Below, one piece after another: positions 1 to 8,339 of a stretch of DNA of 64,000 bases. The notes beneath the pieces were generated by a model that saw nothing but the letters and a program-made list of their open reading frames with translations, made no database searches and had not been told where the DNA came from. The stretch is from Clostridia bacterium (GTDB taxonomy: Bacteria > Bacillota > Clostridia > Christensenellales > Aristaeellaceae), in the NCBI GenBank assembly GCA_017448975.1, contig JAFSKN010000016.1:62001-126000 (forward strand), written 5' to 3'. The translations under genes were made by a program, and so were the position numbers. Within the stretch, counting starts at the first letter, position 1. Every line of letters begins with the position of its first letter.

Positions 1-443
1 TTGACGACATGGTGAACGAAGCCGCGCCCCTGTTTGAACAGGCGGACGGCCTGGTGGTGGGCAGCCCCGTTTATTACGCGTCGCCCAACGGCAATTTGAT
101 TTCCTTCCTGGACCGGCTGTTTTACAGTACCTCTTTTTCCAAACACATGAAGGTGGGCGCTGCGGCGGTGAGCTGCCGCCGGGGCGGGAATACGGCCTCC
201 TTCGACGTGCTGAACAAGTATTTCACCATCAGCGGCATGCCCGTGGCCTCCTCCACCTACTGGAACCAGGTGCACGGGTTCACCGCCGAGGACGTGAAAA
301 AGGACTTGGAGGGCCTGCAGACTATGCGCAACCTGGCCCGGAACATGGTGTTTCTGATCAGAGCCATTGGGGACGCGAAGGAAAAGTACGGCCTGCCGCC
401 GGTGGAACATTCGAGCTTTACCAGCTTCCCGGACGGCAAGTAA
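1..443 (+). CDS. Flavodoxin-like NAD(P)H-dependent FMN oxidoreductase (5' truncated)
   Basis: This is the C-terminal part of a flavodoxin-fold NADPH-dependent FMN reductase or iron-sulfur flavoprotein. The reading frame is open to the left edge and reads Asp-Asp before the first internal Met, so the true start lies outside the window. The segment VVGSPVYYASPNGNLISFLD is the typical FMN-phosphate and isoalloxazine-binding loop of the family (a GSPVYY motif followed by a helix), and SCRRGGNTA matches the second flavin-contacting region. The role is probably cytosolic electron transfer or quinone/flavin reduction; the substrate cannot be told. The gene ends 104 bp before a convergent secreted-protein gene. 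The family assignment is fairly sure, the exact function is not. Confidence 0.75.
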   Translation, partial: DDMVNEAAPLFEQADGLVVGSPVYYASPNGNLISFLDRLFYSTSFSKHMKVGAAAVSCRRGGNTASFDVLNKYFTISGMPVASSTYWNQVHGFTAEDVKKDLEGLQTMRNLARNMVFLIRAIGDAKEKYGLPPVEHSSFTSFPDGK

Positions 444-512
444 GCGTCCGCGCCAACTTGCATCAGCCCATAAGCCCGTATGGCGGCGCGCATCACGGCC
501 GGGGTGATATTC

Positions 513-540
513 AAAAGGGGACGGCTTTTCGGCCGTCCCC
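513..540 (-). terminator. Rho-independent terminator of the secreted amidase-like gene
   Basis: The inverted repeat GGGGACGGC (517-525) / GCCGTCCCC (532-540) is followed on the minus strand by TTTTGA. It lies 6 bp past the stop of the minus-strand gene and may also stop convergent transcription. Confidence 0.7.
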
Positions 541-546
541 CCCGCA

Positions 547-2001
547 TTATATTTCCGGCTTAAACAGGAAGCCTTCATGATCCTGGCAGAACTGCTCCGC
601 CGGACTGTCTGGAGCGCCGTAGATCATGACACCGCGGCATCCGTCAAAAGCGGTTTCATCAATATCGCAATTTTGGGGGATGCGGACCCAGCGCAGATTC
701 AGACAATCCCGGAAAGCGCCCGCGCCGATCATCGCGCATCCGTCCGGAAGGTATGCGCTTTCCGCGGCTGCCCCTTCAAAGGCGCTCGCTTCGATCCGGC
801 TGACAGACGCGGGCAGCACCAAATCCGCTTCTCCAACGAGCCCGTCGATCCGGTATTCGTAATCATAGATTTCCTCGATCACCATCCGCATGACGGCGTT
901 GAGATCGGCAATGGACACCCAGCCGTTATCGGACAGGGGATCGTTGGGCCTGGTGGAATGGGCGTAGACATGAATGGTGCCTTCCTCGCGGTTGACTTCC
1001 GAGCAATACATCGTGTGCCCCATATTGTGGCCCCAGGCGATGTCGCCCTCATGAAAATCCTCGATCGTAAAAGTACTCTTGAAATACTCGCTGCCGGTCA
1101 GGGAAACCAGCGTGTGCCGGACAGAGCCGCCGGGACTGGAGGAAGAGTTGGTATAGGGGGCGTAGATGGGGAATCCGCCCGCTGTCAGGATACGGCTTAC
1201 GTAGGTGGCACAGTCATTATTGGTAACCCACTCATAGCCGGTGCCGCCCCCAGCCGGCATCAGGTTCACCGGATCCGAGGCATAGGCCGTAGCCGCGTGG
1301 TAATCATAGCTTCCGAAGGTGTAGGTGGCGGAAACATAGTGATCCTTGCCATCGGCGGCGTGTTTGGCGTCAAAGATCACATGGCCGGTTTCATCCGCCG
1401 TTGCCGTGGTGACGGCTTCCCCGTCCCGGAGCCATAATTCCACGGTTGCCCCGGGAACGCCGGTTTCAAAGGCGACGGTTTCCCCGTGTTCCGTCATATG
1501 ACGCTGGGTGGAGGCGGGAACGATGGCCGGACTGGCCGCGCGATAGGAATTGATCCAGAGGATTTTCTCCTCGTCCGGCCGGGAAGCGGCCCAGGAGGAC
1601 TGGCGGGCCATCACCGTGACTGCCGCGAGATGGGTGGTGCCCAGCCGGATCAGGGCACATATGGAGCCGGTGCCGCTGGTGATCTTCCATGCGGAGAACA
1701 GCGCGCCGTCCCCGGTCCGCACGGTCTCGTATCCGGTTTTCTCTGTGATGGAAATAAGGAGACGCCCTTTCGCGTTGCTGAAGGTGCACAGGCTTTTGAC
1801 ATTGCCGGTTTTTCCGTTCAGCACCACAGCCTCAGCGCTGAGCAGCGTACCGGAGGCTCTCGTGGTCATGCCCTCGGGCACATCGAAGGAGGCCTCTGTT
1901 CCCTCGCATTTGGCGGTCCCCGCGCCGCACAGCGGCAGGATCATCGCCAGAAAAGCGGCGCTTATCCGGAAGATCAGACTTCGCGCACGGTTGTCACGCA
2001 T
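547..2001 (-). CDS. Secreted protein with amidase-like domain and C-terminal leucine-rich repeats
   Basis: This is a secreted protein of about 484 residues. I start it at the ATG at 2001, because GAAGGGAAG lies 7-8 nt upstream; a TTG 18 nt further out is possible but has no ribosome binding site. The N-terminus is basic followed by a hydrophobic core ending near AGTAKCEG, a signal peptide. The middle (about residues 260-400) contains EWVTNNDCATYVSRIL and later WGHNMGHTMY and IHVYAHS, a Cys...His arrangement typical of the putative amidase/CHAP-like papain-fold family found in Clostridia. The last 90 residues (LPASVSRIEASAFEGAA, YLPDGCAMIGAGAF) are two BspA-type LRR_5 repeats. It probably acts on cell wall or extracellular peptides; the substrate is unknown. 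Confidence 0.7.
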   Translation of the reverse strand: MRDNRARSLIFRISAAFLAMILPLCGAGTAKCEGTEASFDVPEGMTTRASGTLLSAEAVVLNGKTGNVKSLCTFSNAKGRLLISITEKTGYETVRTGDGALFSAWKITSGTGSICALIRLGTTHLAAVTVMARQSSWAASRPDEEKILWINSYRAASPAIVPASTQRHMTEHGETVAFETGVPGATVELWLRDGEAVTTATADETGHVIFDAKHAADGKDHYVSATYTFGSYDYHAATAYASDPVNLMPAGGGTGYEWVTNNDCATYVSRILTAGGFPIYAPYTNSSSSPGGSVRHTLVSLTGSEYFKSTFTIEDFHEGDIAWGHNMGHTMYCSEVNREEGTIHVYAHSTRPNDPLSDNGWVSIADLNAVMRMVIEEIYDYEYRIDGLVGEADLVLPASVSRIEASAFEGAAAESAYLPDGCAMIGAGAFRDCLNLRWVRIPQNCDIDETAFDGCRGVMIYGAPDSPAEQFCQDHEGFLFKPEI

Positions 2002-2094
2002 GGACACACTTCCCTTCAAATAGTCCCAGAAGCATTTTAATCGAAACTGCGATGGAACGCAACAGGAATATTCATTTGGCCGTTTCCGCCATGC

Positions 2095-2138
2095 TGAAAA
2101 AGAGACAGCCCCGCAAGCAAAATGCTTCGGAGGCTGTC
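2095..2138 (-). terminator. Rho-independent terminator of argG
   Basis: The stem GACAGCC (2104-2110) / GGCTGTC (2132-2138) is followed on the minus strand by TCTTTTTC. It lies 24 bp beyond the argG stop. Confidence 0.8.
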
Positions 2139-2161
2139 CTTCTTTATGACGCGCTGACGGA

Positions 2162-3379
2162 TCACTTTTTCCCGTCCACCATGGCCTGAACCTTGATGGG
2201 CAGACCGTACAGGTTGATGAAACCGGCGGCGTCGGCCTGGTTATAGTCGCTTTCGCCGAAGGTGGCGATGGATTCGGAGTACAGGGAGTAATCGCTCCAC
2301 ACGCCCGCCTTGATGATGTTGCCCTTGTAGAGCTTGAGTTTCACGGTGCCGGTGACCTTTTCCTGCGTCTTGTCCACGAAGGCGGAGAGAGCTTCCCGCA
2401 GGGGGGTGAACCACTGGCCGTTGTAGACCAATTCGGCGAAGGTGATGGAAAGCTTCTGCTTTTCGTGCATGGTCATCTTATCCAGGCACACGCTTTCCAG
2501 ATATTCGTGGGCCTTGTACAGGATGGTGCCGCCGGGGGTCTCGTACACGCCGCGGCACTTCATGCCCACCAGCCGGTTTTCCACGATGTCCAGCAAGCCG
2601 ATGCCGTTCTTGCCGCCCAGCTCGTTGAGCTTCAAAATGATTTCCTTGGCGGTCAGGGCGACCCCGTTCAGCTTCACGGGCTTGCCCTGGTCAAAGTCCA
2701 GGGTGATATAGGTAGGTTCGTCGGGCGCGTCCAAGGGGGAGACGCCCATTTCCAGGAAGCCGGGCTTTTCGTACTGGGGTTCGTTGCCGGTGTCTTCCAG
2801 GTCCAGGCCCTCATGGCTCAGGTGCCACAGGTTCTTGTCCTTGGAATAGTTGGTTTCCCGGTTGATGCGCAGAGGCACGTTGTGGGCCTCGGCGTAGTCG
2901 ATTTCTTCGTCCCGGCTCTTGATGCTCCATTCGCGCCAGGGGGCGATGATGGGCATGGTGGGGGCGAAGTGCTTGATGGCCAGCTCAAAACGCACCTGAT
3001 CGTTGCCTTTGCCGGTGCAGCCGTGGCAGATAGCGTCCGCCTTTTCTTTCAGGGCGATTTCCACCAGGCCCTTGGCGATGCAGGGGCGGGCGTGGCTGGT
3101 GCCCAGCAGGTACTCCTCATACACAGCCCCGGCCTTCATGGTGGGGATGATGTAGTTATCCACATAATCATCGGTCAGGTCCAGCACGTACAGCTTGGAA
3201 GCGCCGGTTTTCAGGGCCTTTTCTTCCAGGCCCTCCAGTTCGTCCGCCTGGCCCACGTTGCCGGAAACGGCGATCACTTCGCAGTTGTTGTAGTTTTCCT
3301 TGAGCCACGGAATGATAATGGAGGTGTCCAGCCCTCCGGAATACGCCAATACGACCTTTTTGATGTCCTTCTTGTCCAT
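2162..3379 (-). CDS. argG: Argininosuccinate synthase
   Basis: ArgG ligates citrulline and aspartate with ATP hydrolysis to AMP and PPi, the penultimate step of arginine synthesis, in the cytosol. The protein has 405 residues, the usual family length. The N-terminal ATP pyrophosphatase P-loop is intact ([18 protein letters not shown]), followed by the conserved [15 protein letters not shown] segment and the [14 protein letters not shown] region that contacts citrulline and aspartate. The ATG has a strong AGGAGG ribosome binding site. It is monocistronic, with its own promoter at 3412-3439 and a terminator. argH, often adjacent, is absent from the window. Confidence 0.97.
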   Translation of the reverse strand: MDKKDIKKVVLAYSGGLDTSIIIPWLKENYNNCEVIAVSGNVGQADELEGLEEKALKTGASKLYVLDLTDDYVDNYIIPTMKAGAVYEEYLLGTSHARPCIAKGLVEIALKEKADAICHGCTGKGNDQVRFELAIKHFAPTMPIIAPWREWSIKSRDEEIDYAEAHNVPLRINRETNYSKDKNLWHLSHEGLDLEDTGNEPQYEKPGFLEMGVSPLDAPDEPTYITLDFDQGKPVKLNGVALTAKEIILKLNELGGKNGIGLLDIVENRLVGMKCRGVYETPGGTILYKAHEYLESVCLDKMTMHEKQKLSITFAELVYNGQWFTPLREALSAFVDKTQEKVTGTVKLKLYKGNIIKAGVWSDYSLYSESIATFGESDYNQADAAGFINLYGLPIKVQAMVDGKK

Positions 3380-3411
3380 GGTAAGTGCCCTCCTTGAATA
3401 AATACACGCTA

Positions 3412-3439
3412 ATTATACCACGGAATCTGCCGTTGTCAA
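3412..3439 (-). promoter_or_regulatory. Sigma-A-type promoter of argG
   Basis: On the minus strand TTGACA (3434-3439) and TATAAT (3412-3417) are separated by 16 bp and lie about 35 bp upstream of the argG ATG. No ARG-box-like palindrome was recognised. Confidence 0.75.
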
Positions 3440-3521
3440 GGACTTTTTATAAAAAATATTAAATATTTATACACGATATGCAATTTGGCAGGAAACAGAG
3501 AGAAATGCGCAATTCCCTTAT

Positions 3522-3585
3522 GGCTTTCTCGGAAGGGGGTCTGGGGGAAACCGCTCTTTGGCCTCCAAAGAGCGGTTTCCCCCAG
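3522..3585 (-). repeat. Dispersed hairpin element, copy 1 (short form)
   Basis: A 45-bp near-perfect palindrome (3541-3585, arms CTGGGGGAAACCGCTCTTTG and its complement, loop about 3 nt) is followed on the minus strand by the conserved tail ACCCCCTTCCGAGAAAGCC. It starts 10 nt after the mnmE stop codon. The same hairpin and tail recur at 21062, 24095, 37367, 37641, 38885 and 39697. No T-run follows, so it is not a classical terminator. Confidence 0.85.
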
Positions 3586-3595
3586 TATTTCCTTC

Positions 3596-4924
3596 TCATT
3601 TCCCCACACAGAAGCGTTCAAAGATTTCGTCGATCATTTTGTCGTCCACCTGCTCGCCGGTGATGCTGCCCAGAGCGGCCAGGGCGTCCTGGAGGTCGAT
3701 CACGGCCAGGTCGACAGCCTCGCCCCGGGCGCAGGCGTCGGCGGCGGCGCGGAGGGAAGAAGCGGCTTCCCTGGCCAAAAGCATGTGGCGCTGCTGGGTC
3801 AGGGCGCTTTCACCCGCACCGGCGCCAAAGGCTGCCACCCGCTTTTCCAGGTCGCGCAGGCCCGCCCCGGTTTGGGCGGAGACCACCACGGGATCGTCAA
3901 AATCGGCGGGGTTCAGGACCATTTCTTTGTCGCACTGGTTCAGCACGATGATCCGGGGCGCGTCCTTGGTATCTTCCAATAGCTGCCGGTCCTCGTCATC
4001 CAGGGGGAGGGAGGCGTTGAGCACGGCCAGTACCACGTCCGCCCCGGCGATGGCCTGGCGGGCCCGGTCCACGCCGATGCGTTCAATGACGTCGGCGGTG
4101 CCTTCCCGCAGGCCCGCGGTATCGGCAAAATGCACCCGCAGGCCGTCGATCATCACGTCGGCCCGAATGATGTCCCGGGTGGTGCCGGGAATATCGGTGA
4201 CGATGGCGCGCTCCTGCCGGGCAAGGGCGTTGAGCAGGGAGGATTTGCCCACGTTGGGCCGGCCGCAGAGCACGGCTTCCAGGCCCTGGTCGGCAATGCG
4301 CGCGCCGCGTTCGTCGCAGGCGGCTTCCAGTTTGTCCGCCAGCCGCCGGGCCCCCGCTTCCATATCGCTGGCCGCTTCCTCCAGGGTGATTTCCTCGGGA
4401 TAGTCGATGGCCGCCGCCGCGCCGGACAGCAGGGCGATCAGTTCCTCCTGGGCAGAACGCACGAAGCCGCTGACGCCGCCCTCCAACTGCCGCAGGGCCG
4501 CCCGTGCCGCACGTCCGCCTTCGGCGGAGATGAGGGCCATGACGGCCTCCGCCCGGCTCAAATCCACGCGCCCGTTCAAAAAGGCCCGGCGGGTAAATTC
4601 CCCTGGTCCGGCGGGACGCGCGCCTAAGCGATACAGGGCGGTCAGCACGGTCTGCGCCGCCCAGGAGCCGCCGTGGAGATGGATTTCCGCCACGTCCTCC
4701 CGGGTGTAGCTGCGGGGGGCGCGGAAAAGCACCGCCATACATTCGTCCAGGGTTTCCCCGTCATAAACGATATGGCCGTAATACATGCGGTGGCTTTCCC
4801 AATTCCGCGGGGGTGCGAACAGCCGGGACAGCAGCGCTTCCGCGTCCGGCCCGCTGACCCGCACGATGGCGATGCCGCCTTCACCCGGGGCCGTGGCCAG
4901 CGCCGCGATGGTATCCTGATCCAT
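3596..4924 (-). CDS. mnmE: tRNA uridine-5-carboxymethylaminomethyl(34) synthesis GTPase MnmE
   Basis: MnmE acts with MnmG to install the carboxymethylaminomethyl group on U34 of tRNAs. The product is about 442 residues from the ATG at 4924, which has a GGAAGGAAG ribosome binding site and begins MDQDTIAALATAPGEGGIAIVR, the canonical family N-terminus; a longer frame to 5035 carries no family sequence and is rejected. The formyl-THF-binding N-domain is followed by the inserted G domain (GRPNVGKSSLLNAL, DIPGTTRD switch, DTAGLRE, NQCDK). The C-terminus is FCVGK, matching the invariant CxGK motif whose Cys is essential. mnmG is not in the window. A dispersed hairpin element begins 10 nt beyond the stop. 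Confidence 0.97.
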   Translation of the reverse strand: MDQDTIAALATAPGEGGIAIVRVSGPDAEALLSRLFAPPRNWESHRMYYGHIVYDGETLDECMAVLFRAPRSYTREDVAEIHLHGGSWAAQTVLTALYRLGARPAGPGEFTRRAFLNGRVDLSRAEAVMALISAEGGRAARAALRQLEGGVSGFVRSAQEELIALLSGAAAAIDYPEEITLEEAASDMEAGARRLADKLEAACDERGARIADQGLEAVLCGRPNVGKSSLLNALARQERAIVTDIPGTTRDIIRADVMIDGLRVHFADTAGLREGTADVIERIGVDRARQAIAGADVVLAVLNASLPLDDEDRQLLEDTKDAPRIIVLNQCDKEMVLNPADFDDPVVVSAQTGAGLRDLEKRVAAFGAGAGESALTQQRHMLLAREAASSLRAAADACARGEAVDLAVIDLQDALAALGSITGEQVDDKMIDEIFERFCVGK

Positions 4925-5049
4925 GGTTCTTCCTTCCTTTCGGAGCGCTTCGCTCCGGCCCCTATGATAGCATAAAAGCGCCGCGGCTGGCAAGCGCGAG
5001 GCAAAGGAAGCACGGGACTTTCGCATGCAAGGCAAATTAGAATTTGCAG

Positions 5050-5171
5050 AGGTAGGAGGTAGAAGGTAGGAAGTAGGAGGTTTATAGTGTTTTCCAAAGA
5101 ATGAAAGTCCGGCTTTCGTTCATTGAACCGACTATACAAAACCTCCTACCTCCTACTTCCTACCTCCCACC
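5050..5171. repeat. Inverted heptamer-repeat palindrome (GGTAGGA type) in the 4925-5309 intergenic region
   Basis: The left arm (5050-5082) consists of tandem 7-mers of the type GGTAGGA/GGTAGAA/AGTAGGA. The right arm (5137-5171) is its near reverse complement, again in 7-bp steps. The 54-bp spacer contains a second hairpin (AATGAAAG ... CTTTCGTTCATT, about 5100-5124). It sits between divergent mnmE and the ZorA-like gene; the rest of this 385-bp gap holds only the promoter at 5247-5275. Palindromes of the same design but other heptamers lie at 18.6, 26.2, 47.2 and 62.5 kb. Confidence 0.85.
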
Positions 5172-5246
5172 TGAATAAATCCCAAGTTGTTGCTTATGCG
5201 TAAACCTTGAATGGAAAGTTTTACAGGTATAAATGTTACGTTTCCA

Positions 5247-5275
5247 TTGCAATTTTGGAGAAAATCTATTACAAT
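5247..5275 (+). promoter_or_regulatory. Promoter of the ZorAB-like operon
   Basis: TTGCAA (5247-5252) and TACAAT (5270-5275) have a 17-bp spacer and end 34 bp upstream of the ATG at 5310. The gene itself has a GGAAAGGAG ribosome binding site. Confidence 0.6.
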
Positions 5276-5309
5276 AGATGCATGACCCCTTTGGAAAGGA
5301 GCAGCGCTT

Positions 5310-6863
5310 ATGACGGACATTTTGGGAAGTATTACAGCAAACTTAACGGATTTTTGCATTTATTTGGCCATCGCCCTGGTGGCGCTGATCGGAATTTTCA
5401 AGTGCGTGCTGCCCGTCAGCCGGGTGGCGCGCAGGCTGCGGCGCGGCATTCATCTGTTGGAAACGGCCACGGGGGAGGGGCGGCCCGTATGGCAGGACGT
5501 GCTTTTTTTGGGCAAGGAGATTCAGGGGCCCTGGCGGCGCTTTTTGGTGAACGCCGAGCAATTGGACGCCCGTGGCCTGAACTGCAACGTGGAAGATTAC
5601 ATCAACGATGAAACGGTGATCTATTCCGTGGGCCACGCCCAATTGGCGGACGTGATACCCAGCCTGCTCACCAGCCTTGGTATTTTGGGCACCTTCATCG
5701 GCCTTATGCGGGGCCTGAGCGGGCTGGATATGAGCGACGCGGCCAAGACCATGGACAGCATTCCCCAGATGATCGGGGGCATGACGTTTGCGTTCATGAC
5801 CTCCATCGCCGGTATTTCCTGCTCCCTGCTGTTCAATATGCTCAACCGCATGGCCAACGGCAGCGCCACCAGCGCCATCGACGATTTTACCGACGCCTTT
5901 GCGGATCTTGTGATGCAAAAGCCCCTGGAGGACAACGTGCAGATGATCATCCAGTCCGAGGACCGGGCGGCGCTGCTGCGGCATATGTCCGCCGATGTGA
6001 GCGCGCGGGTCAGCGAGGGCATCACGGCCTCCGTGGAAAAATCCCTGTATCCTGTCACCCAGAGCATGAACAGCTTTATCATGGGCCAGACCCAGGCCCA
6101 GATCGACGGAGTGGCCAATATCGCCAACCAGTTCGTCAATCAGATGCACCGGATGCTGGGCAATCAGTTCGTACAGTTAGGCCAGACTCTTTCCCAGGTG
6201 AACCAGGCCCAGACGGTGTCCTTTGAATCCCTGGACCGCACCATGGCCGCCGCCGACCAGATTTTGAGCGGCATGAACCAATTGCAGGACGTGAACAATC
6301 GGGTCATGGAGCGGTTTGAAAGCTACATCAACACCATGGAGCAGGCCCAGACAAGCGGCAGCCAGTTTTTGACCCACGGCTCCCAGGTGTTAAGCGGAAT
6401 GCTTACCGCGTCCGAAGAACACGCCGCCTTTATGGACAGCCTGAAAGCCGCCCAGCAGGAATTAAAAGCCTCCATGCGCGATTACGCCGATTGGAGCAGC
6501 CGGGTGCTCACCGCCGTGCAGCAGCAGGCGGACGGGGCCATGGCTGTGACCGGCGGCATGACGGCCAAAATGGACGAAAGCAGCCGCCGCCTGTCCGAAA
6601 CCTACGCGGGCTTTGTGGAGGACCTGTCCGGCGGGTTCAGCCGCGCCCTGGGCATGTTCGACGAAAACATGCACAGCATGTTGGGCGCGCTGAATGAAAA
6701 ACTGGAAGAAATCCGCGAAATGGAGCGGCATCCCTCCGTCCAGGCCGCGAAGCTGCAAAAGGAAACGGAGGGCTGCGTATCCGCCCTTTCCCGGCTCCAG
6801 CGGGCCATGGCGGATATGAGCGCGGCCCTGGAGGGCAAGGACCGCACAGCGGAGGGCGCGTAA
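5310..6863 (+). CDS. MotA/TolQ/ExbB proton-channel protein, ZorA-like
   Basis: This 517-residue membrane protein belongs to the MotA/TolQ/ExbB superfamily, the ring subunit of proton-motive-force driven motors. Hydrophobic segments lie at about 15-40, 117-135 and 157-180. The motif IPSLLTSLGILGTFIGL, then GGMTFAFMTSIAGIS, is the superfamily signature in the last two helices. From about residue 200 to the end the protein is predicted soluble and helical, rich in Ala, Gln, Met and Glu, a long cytoplasmic tail like that of ZorA of the Zorya anti-phage system (ZorA from E. coli is longer). The gene is followed after 1 bp by an OmpA/MotB-like partner. No flagellar or Tol genes are near. The superfamily is secure; a Zorya-type role is an inference because no Zorya nuclease or helicase follows. 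Confidence 0.8.
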   Translation: MTDILGSITANLTDFCIYLAIALVALIGIFKCVLPVSRVARRLRRGIHLLETATGEGRPVWQDVLFLGKEIQGPWRRFLVNAEQLDARGLNCNVEDYINDETVIYSVGHAQLADVIPSLLTSLGILGTFIGLMRGLSGLDMSDAAKTMDSIPQMIGGMTFAFMTSIAGISCSLLFNMLNRMANGSATSAIDDFTDAFADLVMQKPLEDNVQMIIQSEDRAALLRHMSADVSARVSEGITASVEKSLYPVTQSMNSFIMGQTQAQIDGVANIANQFVNQMHRMLGNQFVQLGQTLSQVNQAQTVSFESLDRTMAAADQILSGMNQLQDVNNRVMERFESYINTMEQAQTSGSQFLTHGSQVLSGMLTASEEHAAFMDSLKAAQQELKASMRDYADWSSRVLTAVQQQADGAMAVTGGMTAKMDESSRRLSETYAGFVEDLSGGFSRALGMFDENMHSMLGALNEKLEEIREMERHPSVQAAKLQKETEGCVSALSRLQRAMADMSAALEGKDRTAEGA

Positions 6864-6864
6864 G

Positions 6865-7854
6865 ATGCTCAAACGCGGAAGAAAGGGCCGGGGTCCCCGG
6901 TCCGGGGATAACGGGGCCCATTGGATTTCCTATTCGGATATGATGGCGTCGCTGCTGCTGGTGTTCGTGCTGGCGGTGGTGTACAGCGTGTACCAGTATT
7001 ACAGCATGCTGGAAATCAAAACCCAGCAGCTGAACGAGCAGCAGGCGGAGCTGGACCGGGCCACCATCACCCTGGTGCAGCGGGAAGAAGAGCTGGAGGC
7101 CGCCAACGTGACCCTCATGGGCAAGCAGGAGGAGCTGGCCGCCATCCAAATTCAGCTGGATCAGCAGGAAAACGACCTGCATGCCGCTCAGGACGCCCTG
7201 AAAACCAAGGAAGAGGAGCAGGCGCGGCTGCAATTGCAGCTTGCCGCCATGCAAAGTGTGCTGGAGGCCCAGCGGGCAGAAATGCTCTCCTATCAGCACC
7301 GCATCGACGATATGATCGGCGTGCGCTCCAAGATCATCCAGGAATTGAGCCAGGCATTGTCCGCCGCCAACGTCGGCGCGTCGGTGGACGCGGCCACCGG
7401 CGATATCATCCTGGAGGGCAAGGTGTTCTTCGATTCCAGCAAAGACACCATCCGCACCGAGGGCCAGGAATTGCTGTCCCGGTTCGTGCCGGTGTATTTG
7501 GGCGTGCTCATGCGGCCTGAATACGTGGATTATGTGGGTGAAATCGTCATCGAAGGGCATACTGATACGGCCGGGTCCTATTTGACCAACCTGCGCCTGT
7601 CCCAGAACCGGGCCCTGTCCGTGGCGGAATACTGCCTGCAGCTGCCGTCCCTTTCAAGCAGACAGGTGAGCCAGCTCCAGGAATTGCTTACCGCCAAGGG
7701 CCGCAGCTTTTCCGACCCCATCTATAAGGCGGACGGCTCCGTGGATATGGACGCCTCCCGCCGGGTGGAATTCAAGTTCCGCCTGAAGGATTCCGAAATG
7801 ATTCAGGAAATGGACCGTATTTTGACGCAAATGGAGGCGCAGAACAGCCTGTGA
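6865..7854 (+). CDS. MotB/OmpA-domain motor protein, ZorB-like
   Basis: This 329-residue protein is the likely stator partner of the upstream channel. A short cytoplasmic N-terminus leads to one transmembrane helix starting WISYSDMMASLLLVFVLAVV. The Asp at residue 25 occupies the position of the proton-carrying Asp of MotB, PomB and ZorB. A Gln/Glu-rich coiled coil (about 47-150) follows, then an OmpA-like peptidoglycan-binding domain (about 165-310) with EIVIEGHTDTAG and LRLSQNRALSVAEYCL, which contain the Asp and Arg that bind diaminopimelate. It overlaps the next gene by 4 bp (GTGA), indicating translational coupling. Coiled-coil linker plus OmpA domain resembles ZorB more than TolR or ExbD. 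Confidence 0.82.
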   Translation: MLKRGRKGRGPRSGDNGAHWISYSDMMASLLLVFVLAVVYSVYQYYSMLEIKTQQLNEQQAELDRATITLVQREEELEAANVTLMGKQEELAAIQIQLDQQENDLHAAQDALKTKEEEQARLQLQLAAMQSVLEAQRAEMLSYQHRIDDMIGVRSKIIQELSQALSAANVGASVDAATGDIILEGKVFFDSSKDTIRTEGQELLSRFVPVYLGVLMRPEYVDYVGEIVIEGHTDTAGSYLTNLRLSQNRALSVAEYCLQLPSLSSRQVSQLQELLTAKGRSFSDPIYKADGSVDMDASRRVEFKFRLKDSEMIQEMDRILTQMEAQNSL

Positions 7855-8339
7855 GAACCGCAGCCATTGTTTTGCTCGCGCTGGTGCTGGCCGTGGGCGG
7901 CGTGCTGGGGTGGGAGCTTTTCCACACCAATTTGCAGGTGACGGGCAAGGCCCTGCAAACCCTGCCCGCCCGGGACCGGGCGCCCCAGTACGACGCCCTG
8001 CGCGCCGCCGTCGCCCGCCAAAGCCTGCTGGGCACGGTGCTGAAAAAAACGGAAATGGGCCCGGCGGAGAATTACAGCTATTATATTTATACGCTGCGGC
8101 TCAAAAACAACGGGCTGGTGCCCGCTGAAATGGTGGAAATGCAGGTCGCGCCCATTGAAAACGACGTGCTTTTTTACGGCGACACCGCCGAAACGGTGAT
8201 CCCGCCCGGGGAAGAAAAGGACGTGTGGGTGGTGCTGCTCACCGAGGGCACGCCCCATTCCGTGCGGGATCTGTATGTGACCTACTATCTGTGGGGGCAC
8301 CCCCAGGAAGTGAAATATACCTATGACGACGCGCGTTAA
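7851..8339 (+). CDS. Membrane-anchored protein of unknown function in the motor operon
   Basis: This 162-residue protein starts at a GTG that overlaps the stop of the OmpA-domain gene. Residues 4-24 (AAIVLLALVLAVGGVLGWEL) form a signal anchor, so the remainder should face the cell wall side. The rest is predicted beta-rich (YYIYTLRLKNNGLVPAEMVE, then VIPPGEEKDVWVVLL), resembling FxLYD or other immunoglobulin-like sandwich domains, but I do not recognise a specific family. Its stop lies within the next gene, which overlaps by 17 bp. Tight coupling to the motor pair and a dipeptidase suggests an envelope-side accessory subunit. Confidence 0.6.
   Translation: MRTAAIVLLALVLAVGGVLGWELFHTNLQVTGKALQTLPARDRAPQYDALRAAVARQSLLGTVLKKTEMGPAENYSYYIYTLRLKNNGLVPAEMVEMQVAPIENDVLFYGDTAETVIPPGEEKDVWVVLLTEGTPHSVRDLYVTYYLWGHPQEVKYTYDDAR

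Noticed and set aside
577-1437. Plus-strand open frame opposite the secreted amidase-like gene
   Set aside because: It is antisense to a gene with signal peptide and recognisable domains and has no ribosome binding site or family similarity. Similar long antisense frames across the window are a consequence of high GC content.
3541-3585. Ordinary rho-independent terminator of mnmE
   Set aside because: The stem is strong but no T-run follows. The distal tail sequence is conserved in all copies, and at trkH/dnaJ a separate true terminator exists beyond the element.
3596-5035. Longer MnmE start at 5035
   Set aside because: The extra 37 codons show no similarity to MnmE, and the ATG at 4924 has a good ribosome binding site and the canonical MDxDTIAA-like start.
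5050-5171. CRISPR array
   Set aside because: The repeats are 7-bp units arranged as two inverted arms, with no 25-40-bp direct repeats and no spacers of uniform length. No cas gene is present.
5310-7854. Flagellar motAB or TolQR/ExbBD
   Set aside because: No flagellar, Tol or TonB genes are near. The long helical tail of the first protein and the coiled-coil plus OmpA layout of the second fit ZorAB-like motors better.
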